DNA from: Bryum argenteum
Lineage: Eukaryota; Streptophyta; Bryopsida; Bryales; Bryaceae
Direction of reading: 5' to 3'
Length of the DNA stretch: 64,000 bases
NCBI GenBank assembly: GCA_037043015.1
Contig: CM073322.1
Location: 1,127,601-1,191,600 of the forward strand
Part shown: in pieces, positions 37,587 to 50,824 of the stretch
Position numbering within the stretch: position 1 is the first letter of the stretch
Layout: the number at the start of each line of letters is the position of its first letter
Notes under the pieces: model-generated
What the model was told of the DNA's origin: nothing
Database searches by the model: none
What the model saw: the letters and a program-made list of their open reading frames with translations, nothing else
Position numbers and translations under genes: made by a program

Positions 37587-37766
37587 GTGTCTCTGAAGAT
37601 ATTTCGTGGCGAATCAAGCATGTTCTGCGGGAAATCGAACATTGCGTTTCATTTCCCTGTAGCAATCGACCGAGTGACAGATGAGGCAAAGTGGGTTGGG
37701 AGGACTCATTTCAAGCTTACAGGCAGCAGCAAGCAAGGAAAGCGGAGAGAGGTCTGGACAATCAGA

Positions 37767-39638
37767 ATGGGAGGAGGGCCAGTATCACCAGGTCGGCGAG
37801 ACGAGGTAGTCCTAATCACAGGATGCTCAGATGGCGGAATAGGCTCCGCCCTCGCTACAGAGTTTTGCTCAAACGGCTTCACGGTGGTTGCAACCTCCAG
37901 ATCGGTTTCCACAATGAAGCAGTTCGAGAACCAGGACAACATCGAGCTTCTGCCACTGGATTTGTTGTCTGAGGAGAGCGTCAAGCAGGCTGTGGACTCC
38001 GTTATGTCTATGTATGGCCGGATTGACATTCTTGTGAATAATGCGGGGATTCCGTGCACGTCTCCCTTGGCGGAGACTCCCATTCAAGTCATCGACAAAG
38101 TGTACAGAACCAATTGCCTTGGTATGTCAACCCTGTGCTCCATTAATTGTGAGAGAATGTGGATGTTTTAGGGATTTCATGAGATGAGTACTTGAGGGTT
38201 TTAGCGAACTGCATGTTTCATTTCCCTGCTCCATGAACTGGGACTTTGCGGATATTTTGGATTTAGGGTTTTCTGCATGTTGCAATGGTTATTGGAGTGA
38301 CTGAGTAGGGTAATTGGAGAAGGTTTTAGCTAAGCCATGGGCGATGCTTTTTCTTCGAAAGAAATGCATGTTCCCATTCCCTGATCCATGAATTGGCATC
38401 AATTTTGGGACTGTGTGGATGTCTAGGGTTTAGGGTTTCCCCACATGTTACAATGGTTATTGGAGCTTTTATGAAGTGATTAAGTGGAGATGGTTATAGT
38501 TGAGTGATGGGAGGTGGTATGAGATGTTGAAGATATGCTTCGTTTTCAAGTATTTTGATGTCTGGTAGTGATTTGAGAGGATGTATGTTTGTTTGATTAT
38601 GGGTTTTAAGAGGGTATATTTTTTTTCTCTTTCGTATTTGTGCTGCAGGTCCGATTATGTTGATTCAAGCAGTTGTGCCGCACATGGTCGCGAAAGGGAA
38701 GGGCAAGATTGTGAATGTAGGCAGTATTTCCTGTTTTGCAACTGCTCCGTTTACTGGAGCTTATGCTGCTTCTAAAGCAGCTTTACAATCCAGCACTGAG
38801 GCCTTAAGGTAGTCATTTCTTCCTCCAAACAGAGAACATCTGCACATGCCATGATCCGTGGAGTAAGAATTGTGTTGTGATACTAAAACCACTATATAAA
38901 TGAAGCTTCTCGTTTTCATCAATGAATGTTATTACTACAGAGAACCGAGTTTCAAAGACCGATATATACACAGGTGTTCACCATTATGTGAGGGTGAAAG
39001 CTGATGGTATATGAAGGAGAAGGCTCTGTATCTTCCTGAGAATTAGGGTTTAGGGTCAAGGTTATTGTGCTGATAATTTGCACCTTGTTCTTAGAAATTG
39101 TTGTATGGATACCTCATAGCTCTTTGAAGATAACATATTCGTTAATTAAGAGATTAGTGGCTAGGTTAGGACTGGGAGGGGTTATTAGTCCTACCATTGG
39201 TGCTATTACGACATGAACTAGGTTTAGAGTTCTTTTTCTTTGCTGATACTTTGCATTTTGCTATGTGTGAGCAGATTGGAGTTGAAGCCGTTCAACGTCG
39301 ACGTGATGATGCTGATTCCGGGAGGAGTAGTGACAGGTCTTGGATCCAAATCAGTCGACATTTTGAGGGCAATTTCGAGCTCATTGCGGATATTCAAGCC
39401 CTACGAAGACTACTTGCTGAAGCGGGCCATGCTTTCACACCACCCAGATTCTACTCCGGCCGCTCTTTTCGCAAGAAAGGCCGTAGCTTCTATTCTAGCA
39501 AATCCTACTCCTGCTTCCTACACATTCGGTTTCCTGTCTCGAACTTACCGCTTTCTTTATTACTGCCCTTACTGGATCCGAGATTGGTTTTTCAATTCCA
39601 AAGTGCCGAAGGTGATCACTTCGAAGAAACAGCATTGA
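37767..39638 (+). CDS. Short-chain dehydrogenase/reductase, AYR1-like
   Basis: An NAD(P)(H)-dependent classical SDR related to NADPH-dependent 1-acyldihydroxyacetone-phosphate reductase, which reduces acyl-DHAP in ether-lipid/phosphatidate synthesis, usually at ER or lipid droplets. Exons are 37767-38121, 38649-38808 and 39275-39638. All junctions are GT-AG and the phases fit, giving 292 aa, the usual length. Visible motifs are the cofactor loop TGCSDGGIG (18-26), NNAG (91-94), catalytic Ser144 (VGSIS) and YAASK (Tyr157, Lys161), then the PGGVVTG loop. The substrate is inferred from overall similarity, not from a diagnostic residue. The frame is open upstream to an ATG at 37587, which would add 60 residues. 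I chose 37767 because homologues start just before the cofactor loop; the extension could be a targeting peptide or 5' UTR. Confidence 0.9.
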
Positions 39639-42140
39639 GGAGCTTCGCCAAAGCAATGACTACTTGCCTTCACTTTAAGGCATTGAGTGATAGGTATGGA
39701 ATCCTCAGTTCTCAGATTAATTGCAGTCTACACCCATTTTTCTAGCTTAATAGAGTATATATGGTAAATTTGTACATTTTCAACAGTTTCATTTTCGGTA
39801 TAAATAACTGCTCGCTTCCCATGAATTGCAGTTTTGCCAGTTTTCAAACTGGGCTATCCTCTACTTTTTATATTTTCAAGATGAAAACTATGTAGCTGTT
39901 CACTTATTCAATTTCAATTGTGCGTTCTGGTGAAGTTGGACATGGATTTGTCGAGGTTTGGATATTGCCTAAGAATTTTCAGAGTAAGTCGAAAGAATGG
40001 ACACTTATTGGGAGGGTTAAATTTCAGTATGTAGCTATTAGACAACACCTAATATGAGTCCAAGTACTGTAGTAGTGATTGCTAATGGCTATCTCGGACT
40101 TGGAACGATGAAGTCGAAGAAGTCGAAGAGTAAAAAAGTAGTATTTGGCACATTGTTTTGACAACCCTTGAAGGACACCCATATCTGAAATTTGTGAACA
40201 AAGTTTTCTTGTAATTGATTTTGGGAAATTCAACCGTAGGATCTTGTTTACAACTGTCTAATTAGTCTTCACACCAATTTTTATCAAGTTTCACTATATG
40301 GATCTTGAGATACATTGTCAAAGTTTCATTATTTGTAAAAACATGTCTTTTTCAAGCAAATCGACCTGATTTGGGCTTCTCTTCTTTAGAGATAACATGT
40401 CCTAGGATTGCAAGTGCAAATTGATAGCACGATTGAAATAGGTGTCACAATATGAGATCACTTGCAAACCTCAACATGCAAGTGGAAATCTAGATCTTGT
40501 AAGTAACAATATTGCAAGAAGAGTCGACATTTAGTTACATATGAGCAAGATTTTAAAATTGAAAATTTGAGTTTGAGAGTGAAGGTTTTAATCGATTTGG
40601 AACTTTTAGTATTTCAATGCATAGGAGGGTGTTGTGAAGGGCCCAAGAGTCATAGATATAAGTTCAACCAAGTGCATATACTCGATGTGTTATGAGTGCA
40701 ACCAAGTGCATACACTTCATGCAAAAACACCATAAGCTTCACGATGTGCATTATTGTTTTTTTCAAAAAAACAACAAAGTAAGTAGAAGATTACATTTGC
40801 AATCATAATTTTTGGACCCTTTTGAGATTTTTTGTGAATTTTATAAGGTGGACTTGTAGGTGCTATTAAAGAAGGTGCAATCTAAAATGTTCTTATTGAG
40901 TACATGAGAACTATAATGTACCTCTTTCAAAGTTGACCAATTCTAATCGTGTGCGAGTTTTGAGCACTCTACTTGGGGCGATTAACTTGCTCCACATCTT
41001 TCATTGATATGGCTCCAATCAACAATATAATCAATGATCAGAGGTTGCAAACAATTTCAAAGAGGAATGATGGAATGTAATGAAAATCATTACAGATAGG
41101 AAGCAAAATAAGCAATGTCGTAGCCATGGTCTTCATGCCTTATCGTCAATATGCATGCTTGCTTGTTTCATCAGACTAGATAGAGAGATCATCTACCCCT
41201 TAAAGTTCAAACAAACCAAAACGGAGTTATTAATTCTGCATGGGCAATTTGGAGGCCAAGTCGAGGACCAGTAGAATTGCACAATTGGCATGAGCGAGTA
41301 GCCAGTTAGATGATGAACCTCAAAATTTTTGAATAACGTCAAAACAACCTATCATAATCAATTATCTATTGATTGGGTCCTCATGGTATAAGTTATTTCT
41401 CTTATCCTTTTATTCAGGTCCCTTTCTTTTGCACCTAGAGTTACATAGCTTTTGTTACATCCTAATAAAAGTTGTGATATTACATGGTCAAAAGATATCG
41501 AATGCTTATAAGCTCCTTCACAATAGAAAAAACACATACAAAGATAATTAGTAGGAATCTTTATACACTAGTATTGATGATTATTATTTTATTATTCTAT
41601 TTTGGCTAATGATAAGGTGAATATCTTCAATCATTTTTTATCCCTAATTCTGTTGTGCTTTACATGGGTTTCAGATCATTTATGAGAATTTTTTTATCTA
41701 TGATGATTCATATTTCTAGTAAGAGTAGCCTCAATAAATATAAAATGTGTATTTTGGAGATTCTATTGAAAGAAGTCTCAAGTCATCCGGTCGTTTTTAA
41801 AAAGAGAACAACTCATAATATAATAAGAGTTCCTACATTATTCTAAGCTTATTAGGAGTAACTTTCTCTATTTGAGACCATTGAGATGTTTTTATAAGTT
41901 TCATTCAATCTTTAAACGTATGGATTTACTAGGTTCTCTGAAAGTCTCTGTAAAACCTAATTTTACAAAATTGACTAAATTGATATATTCATGCATGATC
42001 TTGGTGCTAAAAAAATCTTGTAAGCCTTGGTAGTCAACACCCCATCTCGGACCATCTGTTTAAGTGACCATTAGTCATCAGAATCTCTTTGTTAATAGGC
42101 GGTACTACTCTTGGTGCCCTTTAACTTCTTAATTTATTAG
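39639..42140. other. Intergenic between the dehydrogenase and SPT20
   Basis: There is no gene that I can support. A degraded piggyBac-like MITE is at about 40163-40395. The rest is AT-rich without conserved frames; short frames at 41080-41850 have no protein-like features. Confidence 0.5.
40163..40395. mobile_element. Degraded piggyBac-ended MITE
   Basis: The left part is CCCTTGAAGGACACCC and the right part, reverse complement, is CTCTAAAGAAGAGAAGCCC. Inside is TTCAACCGTAGGATCTTG, the phrase shared with the clearer TTAA-flanked members at 34-36 kb. No intact TTAA remains at either end. It also resembles the sequence in the last TWD1 intron (60165-60520). Confidence 0.5.
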
Positions 42141-42248
42141 TAGTTGTCCTTTAGGGGTTTAGTTATCAGTATAGTAGTTGTCCTTTAGGGGTTTAGTTAT
42201 CAGTATAGTAGTTGTCCTTTAGGGGTTTAGTTATCAGTATAGTAGTTG
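42141..42248 (+). repeat. 34-bp tandem repeat, three copies
   Basis: The unit starts GTAGTTGTCCTTTAGGGG and continues TTTAGTTATCAGTATA. It occurs three times in perfect or near-perfect tandem, followed by a fourth partial unit. It ends about 490 bp upstream of the SPT20 start codon, so it may lie in the promoter region of that gene. Any regulatory role is speculative. Confidence 0.9.
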
Positions 42249-42733
42249 AATTTTCGTTCATCTCAAAAACACTAAATGAGGGATCAAAGAGGGGATGAAA
42301 AATAGGAGTTTCTTTTAGCATAACTCTAATTTAGGTTTTTCCCCTAAAGTGGTGGGAAGTCTAGCTCTCTCCTCCAGGGGCAGTTTTTCGAGGGGCAGGC
42401 CGATTAGTTGAGGAGCTTCGAAGCTCGAGAGGGAAGAAGAGAGAGAGAGAGGAAGGAAGGGAGAAGTAGCCCTAATGCAATCATCGGTGCCTCGATCGAT
42501 CACTTTCTGACGCGCATGCGTTTGCTAACGCACTTGCAACTGGCAATCGTTGCGCGCATTTTTTTCCGCGTTCAATTTGAGCTCAAATTCACCGACTTTC
42601 ACCGTTTCATGGTTGCCGACAATTTTTTATGAGCGCGAAACTCTTTCTCACCGTTTTACGAACCCTAGGTTCTGTAATCGTGAGCATTCCTGCCAATTTC
42701 GAGATGAGAGGTTGGACGAAAGACTAAATAGCC
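42249..42733 (+). promoter_or_regulatory. Probable promoter and 5' UTR of the SPT20 gene
   Basis: This region lies directly upstream of the SPT20 start. It contains a GA-rich stretch at about 42426-42465 (AGAGAGAGAGAGGAAGGAAG), common in plant 5' leaders. There are also several upstream ATGs, including a 74-codon frame at 42408-42632, which could lower translation of the main frame. No clear TATA box is identified. The transcription start cannot be placed from the sequence. Confidence 0.4.
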
Positions 42734-45700
42734 ATGGTAGGCATTTCTTTTAAGATTTCCAAGAGTGGCACTCGGTACGTTCCAAAGCTTTCTGCCAATG
42801 TGAAGATTCAGAAACATGAGGTTGCAGCTGATGAGAATGGCGTTTTTAGCAACGGAATCAAGAGACAGACAGGTCTTGTGAACCTGAAACGGCCTCTTTC
42901 TGATGGATTTGAGAGTTCTCCTGCGAAGAAAAGCCGTGGAGAGGTATGTCGTGGTTTGTGTTTTTCTTGGCTACTGCATGTAATAGGAATTTTAGTGTCC
43001 TGACTTTCATCTTGTTACTTGCTCTATTCTATAATCCGATAGTTGGGCTGAGTTTCTCGTTATCAGTAGTTTTTGAAGGATTAGACTGGTACTAAGCCGT
43101 AGTTTTTTAGTTGTGCAACCGACAATCATCAGTTGTTGATTCGGGTGAATGCCATCCACGTTAGCAATGCCCTTAAGGAGGCACTCTTGGGGAAGCTTGC
43201 CTCTTTCCGTTTTAAAAAAAGGGGGAAAAGATACTATAGAACTGTTAATTTCACGGCTTTGCATATGGTCGTCCTCTACAGCTGAAACGGACGAGCTACA
43301 CTGTTTTTGAGTGTTTCGTAGGGGAGCTTTTCTGTAGTTTCCTCCCTTTCTGTTTTCTTGATTCTTTTATTCTTGTAAGAACTCTCAGACAGTTTCGTAT
43401 TGTTTTAGTAGTCTCAAATAGGCCTTATGTACAATTTTTGGGTTCTACTTGACGAGGTGTGCGTTGTAGGTTGCTCTGCGGAGTTCGAATGGAGATCACC
43501 GGTCGCGATACCTGGATTCTCTGGGGCGTAGTGTCCCAAAGGGTAAGTTTATTCCATTTTTGAATGCTGTGGGCGTTGTCATTACCTACTGAATTGTTGA
43601 TTTTCTAACTCTTTCTGCATTGTTAATCAGTTTATGATTTATTGTCTCATGTCCTTAGTAGTGTTGTCCTTTGTCTATATATGATGTGCAGACGCTAAGG
43701 CTTCATTTGCGATCAATCTGTTTCCTGATGGTTTCTCCATTGACAAACCGACGGAGGTACGTTGTCGTCTTCAGAAGATGTCATATAGGACAGCTTAGTT
43801 TTATGAATTCTGTCACGAAAAGTGGAATTTCTTTAGCCGTGATGATGAAGGCAAGCCTGGTCAAAATTTAATATTGTTCACATTTTTTTTTCACAGAAGG
43901 GAAAACTGCCTCCTCCAGCCTTAGAAGTGACGGAGTTGCACTTGTTACCATATGACCGTAATACGGGTGACTTCTTAAGGGTGCTACACTTACTCTTGTT
44001 CTCTCCTTTTGGCAAACCTTAGATATATCGTCAGTGCAATCTAAGTTCTATTGTCGGTAGAACTTTTATTGTGACACAAGTTCTTGCCTAGTATAATCTG
44101 GTTTATTGTCTTTATATTTCTGCTGGTGGGCGTGCTTGCTAATAAAAGTCGTGTTGTATGGGAGCAGGCCATTGACGGTGGATGGATTCCAAGTACATTG
44201 CTGGAAGACATACCTTGCACTTATATCGATGGTTGCGTTGTTTGCGAGGTTGGTCGTCGAGTTGTTGTGGCTGTTCAAGTGTTAGCATGTGCTTCCTTGA
44301 CGGAGTCAGAAGAGTTGGGACTTTCAGCAATTCTTTGACATAGCCTAGTTATTGATGGGTTTATGAATCAGTGGCTGATCGGTGTCTTTTGTCTCCAGCT
44401 TCGTGATTACAGAAATAGTCTTCAAGCTTCTTACGGAGATGGAATGTCTCGAAGTGGAAGGGATGGAGATTGGATGCCCACAGTGCAGCGTGTGCTACTG
44501 CAGCGAAATAGTGGGAACATCATAAAGGACCTGAAAAATATGGATCTCGATGGTTGGACTTTTCGTGAGTGTCTGGTGGGTCTCCTTCCTACATCATGAT
44601 TCGTGTTGATATTTGTCGGTCTACTATAGCAGGTTAAAATGCTACGGAAGGGTGATGTAACGCCCTCGAGAGATCTTTTCTCTTAATAGTAACTTGGAGC
44701 TTGGTGTCATCTGTTACAGGAGCTGGAAGCTAGACTGATAAACTCTGTGCAACCTCCACTTTGCTTGGACCCTACTCCAGAAGTTGCCAAAGAAGCGTAC
44801 ATAACCAATTACAATAAGGTTCGATGAGATTTCTTCTCTGCTCCCCGTGCTGATTCTCATAATCTCGATTCGACTCGAAGTTGGATGCTTGGTTCTTCTA
44901 CCATGTGATGGTGCAGTCAGTAGTATTCCTGTACATCATTTAATTCCTTGTCTCTAAGTAATCCTCTGAGGATTTGAACTTTTGTTGCACCCAAATGAGC
45001 AAACTTGCGTGTGTGTTGCAGTCGAAGTTTAACATTATAAATGGGAGGTATCGGAAAACTTCTGGTTCCTTGCGAGAACGAAGGCTACACATTGCTGCCG
45101 CCGCCAAAGCTTTATCGAGAGCCGATGGATTGGCGAAGCGAAGGAGATCAAGTCTTGAGAGAGGGTCGGCAGGTGCTAATGATCTCGTCCCTGGTGGTCA
45201 TCATCCGCCGGTGTTTCCTCAAGCAACTTCTGGCATGTATATGCAGCAGCCAAGTATGTCCCAAGGCTCGCTTGGGCAGCAAGGCCTTGTGCAGGGGGAC
45301 TTATCTATGCCTCGTGCAGGAGGATTCTCACATCCAATGCCTGCACTATCAGTTCCTTCCGGTCCTATGTCTCCTTCATTAAGCACGCCCTTGACTCCTG
45401 CGACATCTGCTGGTGGATATGAAGTAACAAGTGGTCTGGGGGGTGCATCATCCATGCTCGGAAGAAGTCAAAGCAAAGAATCAGCCGCTGCGGCTCGGGC
45501 CGAGGCAAAGCAGATAAAGGCCAAGCAGGTGTAGCCACTATTACTCTTCGTTTGATACGTCCCTTGTGAAAGTTAATTCTTGTTTGTCCTGTGTAGCAAG
45601 ATTCATCCTACATGAAATTTTAAGAGGTCTTATGTTCGACCGGATGAAATATGGAGAATTCCATAATGGTCGTTCTGATGCGAAGCTCGGTATTGGGTGC

Positions 45701-48700
45701 AGGCAACTCAGTTACAACAACGCAAGCTTCAAGAAAAACAGGATGCAAAAGATATCAAGGATAAACAGCGGAAGGAAAAATTGCAGCAGCAGCAGCAACA
45801 CAAAATGGAGAAGCAGCTTTCACGAAGCAGCAGTCACTTGTCATTGTTGTCTCAGCACTCAGGTTCCATCTCTATGGGTGACGGTTCTACAACTCCGCGT
45901 TCAGAGAACAGATCTTCTATGGGAGGAGAACTGAGGGATGGAAATGACGTGGCGATTAAGATGGAACCGCAAGTAAGCCATCGTGTCTGTGATCCCTCTA
46001 TTATATTAAACAGCAGAGAATCTTATGTTTGAATGCAAGTGATGTTCCAATGGGGATGGCTGTGATAGAACTGAAGTGGTTCGAATTTGAGTTGAGCTCA
46101 CTCTTAAGGCACGTTATGCACATCCGAAGCAATTCTCATTAGTTTGATTGCACAGAGTTACTTTCATCGATTGTAAAGTTTCTAGTACATAATAGCAATC
46201 TGGCTTGAACTGAAACCATTAATGTTGAATAGAAATTCGGACGAGGACTTGTACTTGTTTGCTCTTCCTTGTATTCGATCTTAATTTTCATGTCGCATTC
46301 TTATACAGGAGGTTGCAAGACCTAAACAAGAATTTGACTCGCAAGGCCTTGAGGAAGTAAGGCAAGAGCTGCAAGTGCCGGATGCGAGAAAACATGGTAT
46401 GTCAAATTTGAGATCAGCTTTTCTTGCTTATGCTCTGATTGCTCTTCAGTCGCCGTGTACCTTTTCACGTCTTGCAAACCCTGTCATTCTTTCAACTGCC
46501 GGAGGCTCTTATAATTACTAACTGAAGTGCTGCAATCAGGTCAACCGATGCAACATATGGGGGTGCAGTCTCTGCCCACAAATCCCTTGCTGCCTCAGTC
46601 TTCGGTGCCAACCTCTGGCGTGAGTTATGGTTCAGGAATTGGGGTACAGGACATGCGAATGGGGCCCAATCACAATTTGGGCTCTCCAATGGCACAGGCG
46701 CAAGCTCATGCAATGGCTTCAAATCTTGTACCGGCTGGAGGTCCGAGCCATATGGATCAGGTATTCGTTTGCTCGACTCGTTTGTATTATGTTGCTAGTG
46801 TTTTCTAAGAGGTAATTCTGCTGTATACTGATGGTAGTGGTTCAGTCCTACATAAAGTGCAAATTCAATTTGGAGCGTTCTTAAGTATGAACTGCTGTCA
46901 TGAGTACGCCAGTGTTCCCATGTTAAGTTAAGTCACCCGTGATCTGCTGATAATTCGAAATAAGGCAAGATATGAATAAGGTCAAACCAATGAATAGGCT
47001 TATTTGTAGTTTTACTAGTTTGTTTTAGGAACTTTTGCCAGTTTGTTCTAGGGTAGGGCAAACATAATGCTAGGTTCTGATACCGAAACGTCAGTAAGCA
47101 GAAAGAAAGGGAATAAGTAGATGATTTCAACAAAGTCATAGACAGAACTACGGCGCACATCAATTCTTACTTGTGTTTTCCTGAAATGATGTTTACGAAC
47201 TTCATGAATCGGTGCAGATGCAACACTCTTTGGCTCAATCACGACAGAGGCAGAATTCCTTACCAAAAGCCACAAGTGCATTGCAATCGCAAAATCCCGT
47301 CCCTTTTATGGTGCCTGGGGCACTTCCGACACCCGGTGTAAAGATAGAACCAACAATTGGTGGACCACGGGTTATTGCGAGCGGTGGTCCAGAAGATCAG
47401 GAACACAAGAAAGAGTTGGAGACAATGCATACACTAGTTAATTGTATTCAACGGTATGCTTTTCTCTACGACTTGTCCCATCTATCCTGGTGCTGTCTCT
47501 TCTCATACCTTCAACTTTATTTAACGATACTATCTTTTATGCAGGCATGGGTTGAACGTTAAGAAGAAGCCTGCCGAAGATGTTGTACGTCCTTCCAGAG
47601 CTACTGCTGCATCTTTACAATTGTTAGCACGAGCCTTGTCCGAAACTAATGATGAGGTGAAGGAGCCAATCGGCCAGCGAAGCATGGCGAACTCTCTTGT
47701 GGGTGGAAACATCAACTCTCGGAAGACCCGCTCCTTGCTTTTTGTGAAAACTGAACAGAAGCCGGATCAGCAACAATTTCAAGGCAAGTCACTTTTCTCT
47801 CGTGTTGATCTGCAAGTCATGATTCGCTCATCTTGTAGTTTGATATGTGAACTCAAAACACAATGGGCTGAGAGTGGTGGTAACAGGGCATGCGTAGATG
47901 AATCGTAATTCATACCAACTTTATTTGATGTATTGTGAAACTTACATGGTTGGGTGAAAACAGGACAAATGAACTATCAACCTTCTTTCGTTCGTTCTCG
48001 GAAGCGGCTTGTCTTATGTGGTCGAGCGAAAGATAGCCTGGTGGAAGCTATCATCCAAGTTGGAGATGATCAAGAAGAAGAGGCAGTGCCTCCTCATCAT
48101 GTCTTGCCTACCATGTCTAACGTTGTAAGTAATTGCTCTCTTCTGGTTCGAATTAATAGTTCAAGTGTTTTCCAGTGGTTCTGACTAGCCCCTTTTTCTG
48201 CTCCCATTCATGTCTCGAGTAAAACGTGCATTATGTGGGAACATAAGGTGTTTGACGACCATATTTTTAGGTCGGTGAGTGTGGGCTTACCTTATCATTC
48301 AGCAATGTACTAATGTCGTGGCCTGGTGTTTTCAATTGCAGCACGTGGCTGACCGGTTTGCAAAGCAGTACAGCGCTCTGGTAAGCACTGCTCATTGCTT
48401 CTTAATTTCGTTCACTTGTATCTGTGCCCAGCATAATTTACGCTACTACCAGGACGTATACTTTTGCTGCAAGGTGTAGTGATTGGTTCTACAGTTGCTG
48501 GTCATAGTGACATTTTACTGAGATGAATTTAGTTACTAACCCTAAGCAGCTGCAGAACATCTCTCAAAACAGGAGTTTTTGTATGTAAGAGGTGAAAGAG
48601 AGTGACGGTTTCCCTCTATCAATGTACCTTTCGCATTCTCATGTTTATACTTTGTACTGTCGCAGCTGAAGAAGGAGAACTATGAGCTGGTGTCAGATGA

Positions 48701-50824
48701 AGTCCAACAGAGTGCTCCTCGAAACCCCGTAGTAAATGCAGCTTCAAGTGCTCGAGCCTTGCCTGCTGGTGCTTCGACTTTGGGCAACCCTCAAGCTGGC
48801 CATCTTGCAACGACGCAGAGGGCGGGAATGAATCCGCAGATGATGCAGGGTGCTATACCAGGCAATGTAATATCGACTCACAACCCTATGCAGCCATCAT
48901 CGCCGAGCCAGTTGGCCGCTAACCGGATGCCACCTCCTTCGAATGCTCCGAGCCGGCAACAACAGATGATGAACAGTCATTTAGGGCAGCAGGCTGTCGC
49001 TGCAGGGGGAAAGAATACTCAAATCGACTCTGCTCAAGCGAATCAATTAGCTGCTGCTCAACAACAGCAACATCAACATCAGTTGCAGCAGCAGGTGCAG
49101 ATGCAGCAGCGGCAACCCCAGCAGCAACAACAGCAGCAGCAACACCCGCAACAACATCAGATGCTCGCTGCTCAATTGACGGGCCAGGTATCTCTTCATT
49201 TTGCTCCCTCCCCTCTATTCCGAGAAGGGTTTTTGAGGATTATAGGCTAGTATCTTTTATTCTCCATATATTCAATAGGTCGTTTACGGACCTTTGCAAG
49301 TAAATCCCTCTACTTTAACTACAATTATAATATTCTCGTAGGTTTCTGTACTTTCAAGGATTTGTAGGCTAATTTCATAGGTTGCATTTGTAGGGTCCCC
49401 GACACTGTTTCTGAGCTCTACTTTGTCACTCAATATCTAACCTCGCTTGATGTGAGCAGGGTCAAAATGCTCAATCAGCTCAGCTCCAGCAGCTGCAGTA
49501 TATGCATCAGCAGCAACAGCATCAGCAGCAACAACAAGCACGGCAACACCAGCACCACCAGCTCTTGAATCAGCGGAAGCTAATGCTACCAGGCTCAATG
49601 GGGAACGCGCTGGCAGGAATGAACACTATGAACGGAGTAGGGATGCCAGCGAATGCAGGAGGTGGGCAAGCAACGTTAGCCAACATGGTGAACCTTGGGG
49701 GAATGAACAACGTGGGTATGGGTGCCATGTCTGGAATGACATCGCTTGGAGGGATGCCAGCTCTTGGAAACATGAATCAGTTGGGTGCCATGAACGCCAT
49801 AGGACAGCAGGCCAATCTACTTCGCCCGGGAACCATGAATCAACAAGCTGCTGCTCTTCAAGCCTCGAAAGCGCAGCAATTAGCGGCAGCTGGACGGGGA
49901 GGGCGAGGTACTGGCGTACTTCCGAACGGTGCTGGAGGGCCGCGAAACCCGGTCGATGCACTTTCTGCACTAGGCGGTGGAGGAGCAGTCATGAACCGTG
50001 GTCCAATGCAACGAGCCCCAGTGACAGGTCTCGCTTCTCCGAAGATTCCAACTGCGAGTCAGAGCTATTACTTGAACTCCTCCCAGCTTACTCCCCAGCA
50101 ACAGCAGCAACTGAAGGCGCAGAATGCTCAGCAACTGAATCCGCAGCAACAACAGCAACTGCTAAACTCGCAGCAGCAGCAGCAACAACAGCTTTTAAAC
50201 TCCCAACAACTCAACGCCCAGCAGCAGCAGCTCAACACTCAGCAACTCAATACCCAACAACAGCAGCAGCAGCTCAATGCTCAGCAACTAAACTCCCAGC
50301 AACAAGTGAACACGCAGCAGCAACTTAATCCTCAGCAGCTCAACACCCAGCAGCAATTGAACTCACAGCAGCAGCAGCAGCTCAACGCTCAACAACTAAA
50401 CTCCCAGCAGCAGCTCAACCCTCAACAACTCGGTTCCCAGCCGCAGCAGCAGCAGCTGAACTCGCAGCAACTGAATCCACAACAGCAGCAGCAGCTGACC
50501 TCGCAGCAACTGAATCCACAACAGCAGCAGCAGCAGCAGCTTAACCCTCAACAGCAGATGAGTGGACAGCAGATGAGTGCTCAGCAGCTGACTCCGCAGC
50601 AACAGTTGAGTGGGGGTGGCAGTTTGAATTCACTTGTTGGGAATCCTGCGAGTCCACAACTGAGTAGTGGCCAGAGTTTAGGTGCGTCTGTTGAGCTTCA
50701 GAATGCTTCGAGGGCTGCGGCGGCTGCTGGGCGAGCTCCTGTATTACCACCATCTGCGAGGAGGCCGAATATGCCACAGCCAGGGCAACCTCCACAACCG
50801 GGTCAGCCTACACAATCCCAGTAA
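42734..50824 (+). CDS. SPT20 / PHYTOCHROME-DEPENDENT LATE-FLOWERING-like protein
   Basis: Plant SPT20 homologue: a SAGA co-activator subunit; the Arabidopsis relative PHL also binds phytochrome B and affects flowering. Exons: 42734-42943, 43470-43542, 43692-43756, 43897-43980, 44168-44248, 44399-44575, 44720-44818, 45022-45528, 45703-45972, 46309-46396, 46540-46760, 47218-47453, 47545-47783, 47964-48124, 48342-48380, 48666-49187, 49460-50824. Phases fit throughout and give 1,478 aa, slightly long for the family. The N-terminus has MVGISFKISKSGTRYVPK, then ASFAINLFPDGFS, IPCTYIDGCVVCE and LCLDPTP of the Spt20 domain. A Gln/Lys-rich coiled region follows (exon 9). The C-terminal third is Gln-rich and Met/Gly-rich with an (LN-x-QQ)-type repeat. 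The intron after exon 13 starts GC, and the intron after exon 4 has a weak donor (GTGCTA). Confidence 0.93.
50085..50605 (+). repeat. Coding CAG/CAA minisatellite in the SPT20 tail
   Basis: Glutamine runs alternate with short spacers of the form LNSQQ, LNPQQ, LNTQQ and LNAQQ. CAG and CAA codons are mixed, which tends to slow slippage while keeping the peptide. Poly-Gln tracts are typical of SPT20 and other co-activators; the length here is probably variable. A separate Gln-rich stretch is at about 49055-49165 in exon 16. Leu-rich frames on - over this stretch are antisense shadows. Confidence 0.9.

Noticed and set aside
37587-37766. A 60-residue N-terminal extension of the dehydrogenase.
   Set aside because: The family starts just before the cofactor loop; the upstream ATG is possible but has no support in the sequence beyond an open frame.
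50396-50602. Leu-rich frames on - across the SPT20 tail.
   Set aside because: They are the antisense of CAG/CAA glutamine codons.
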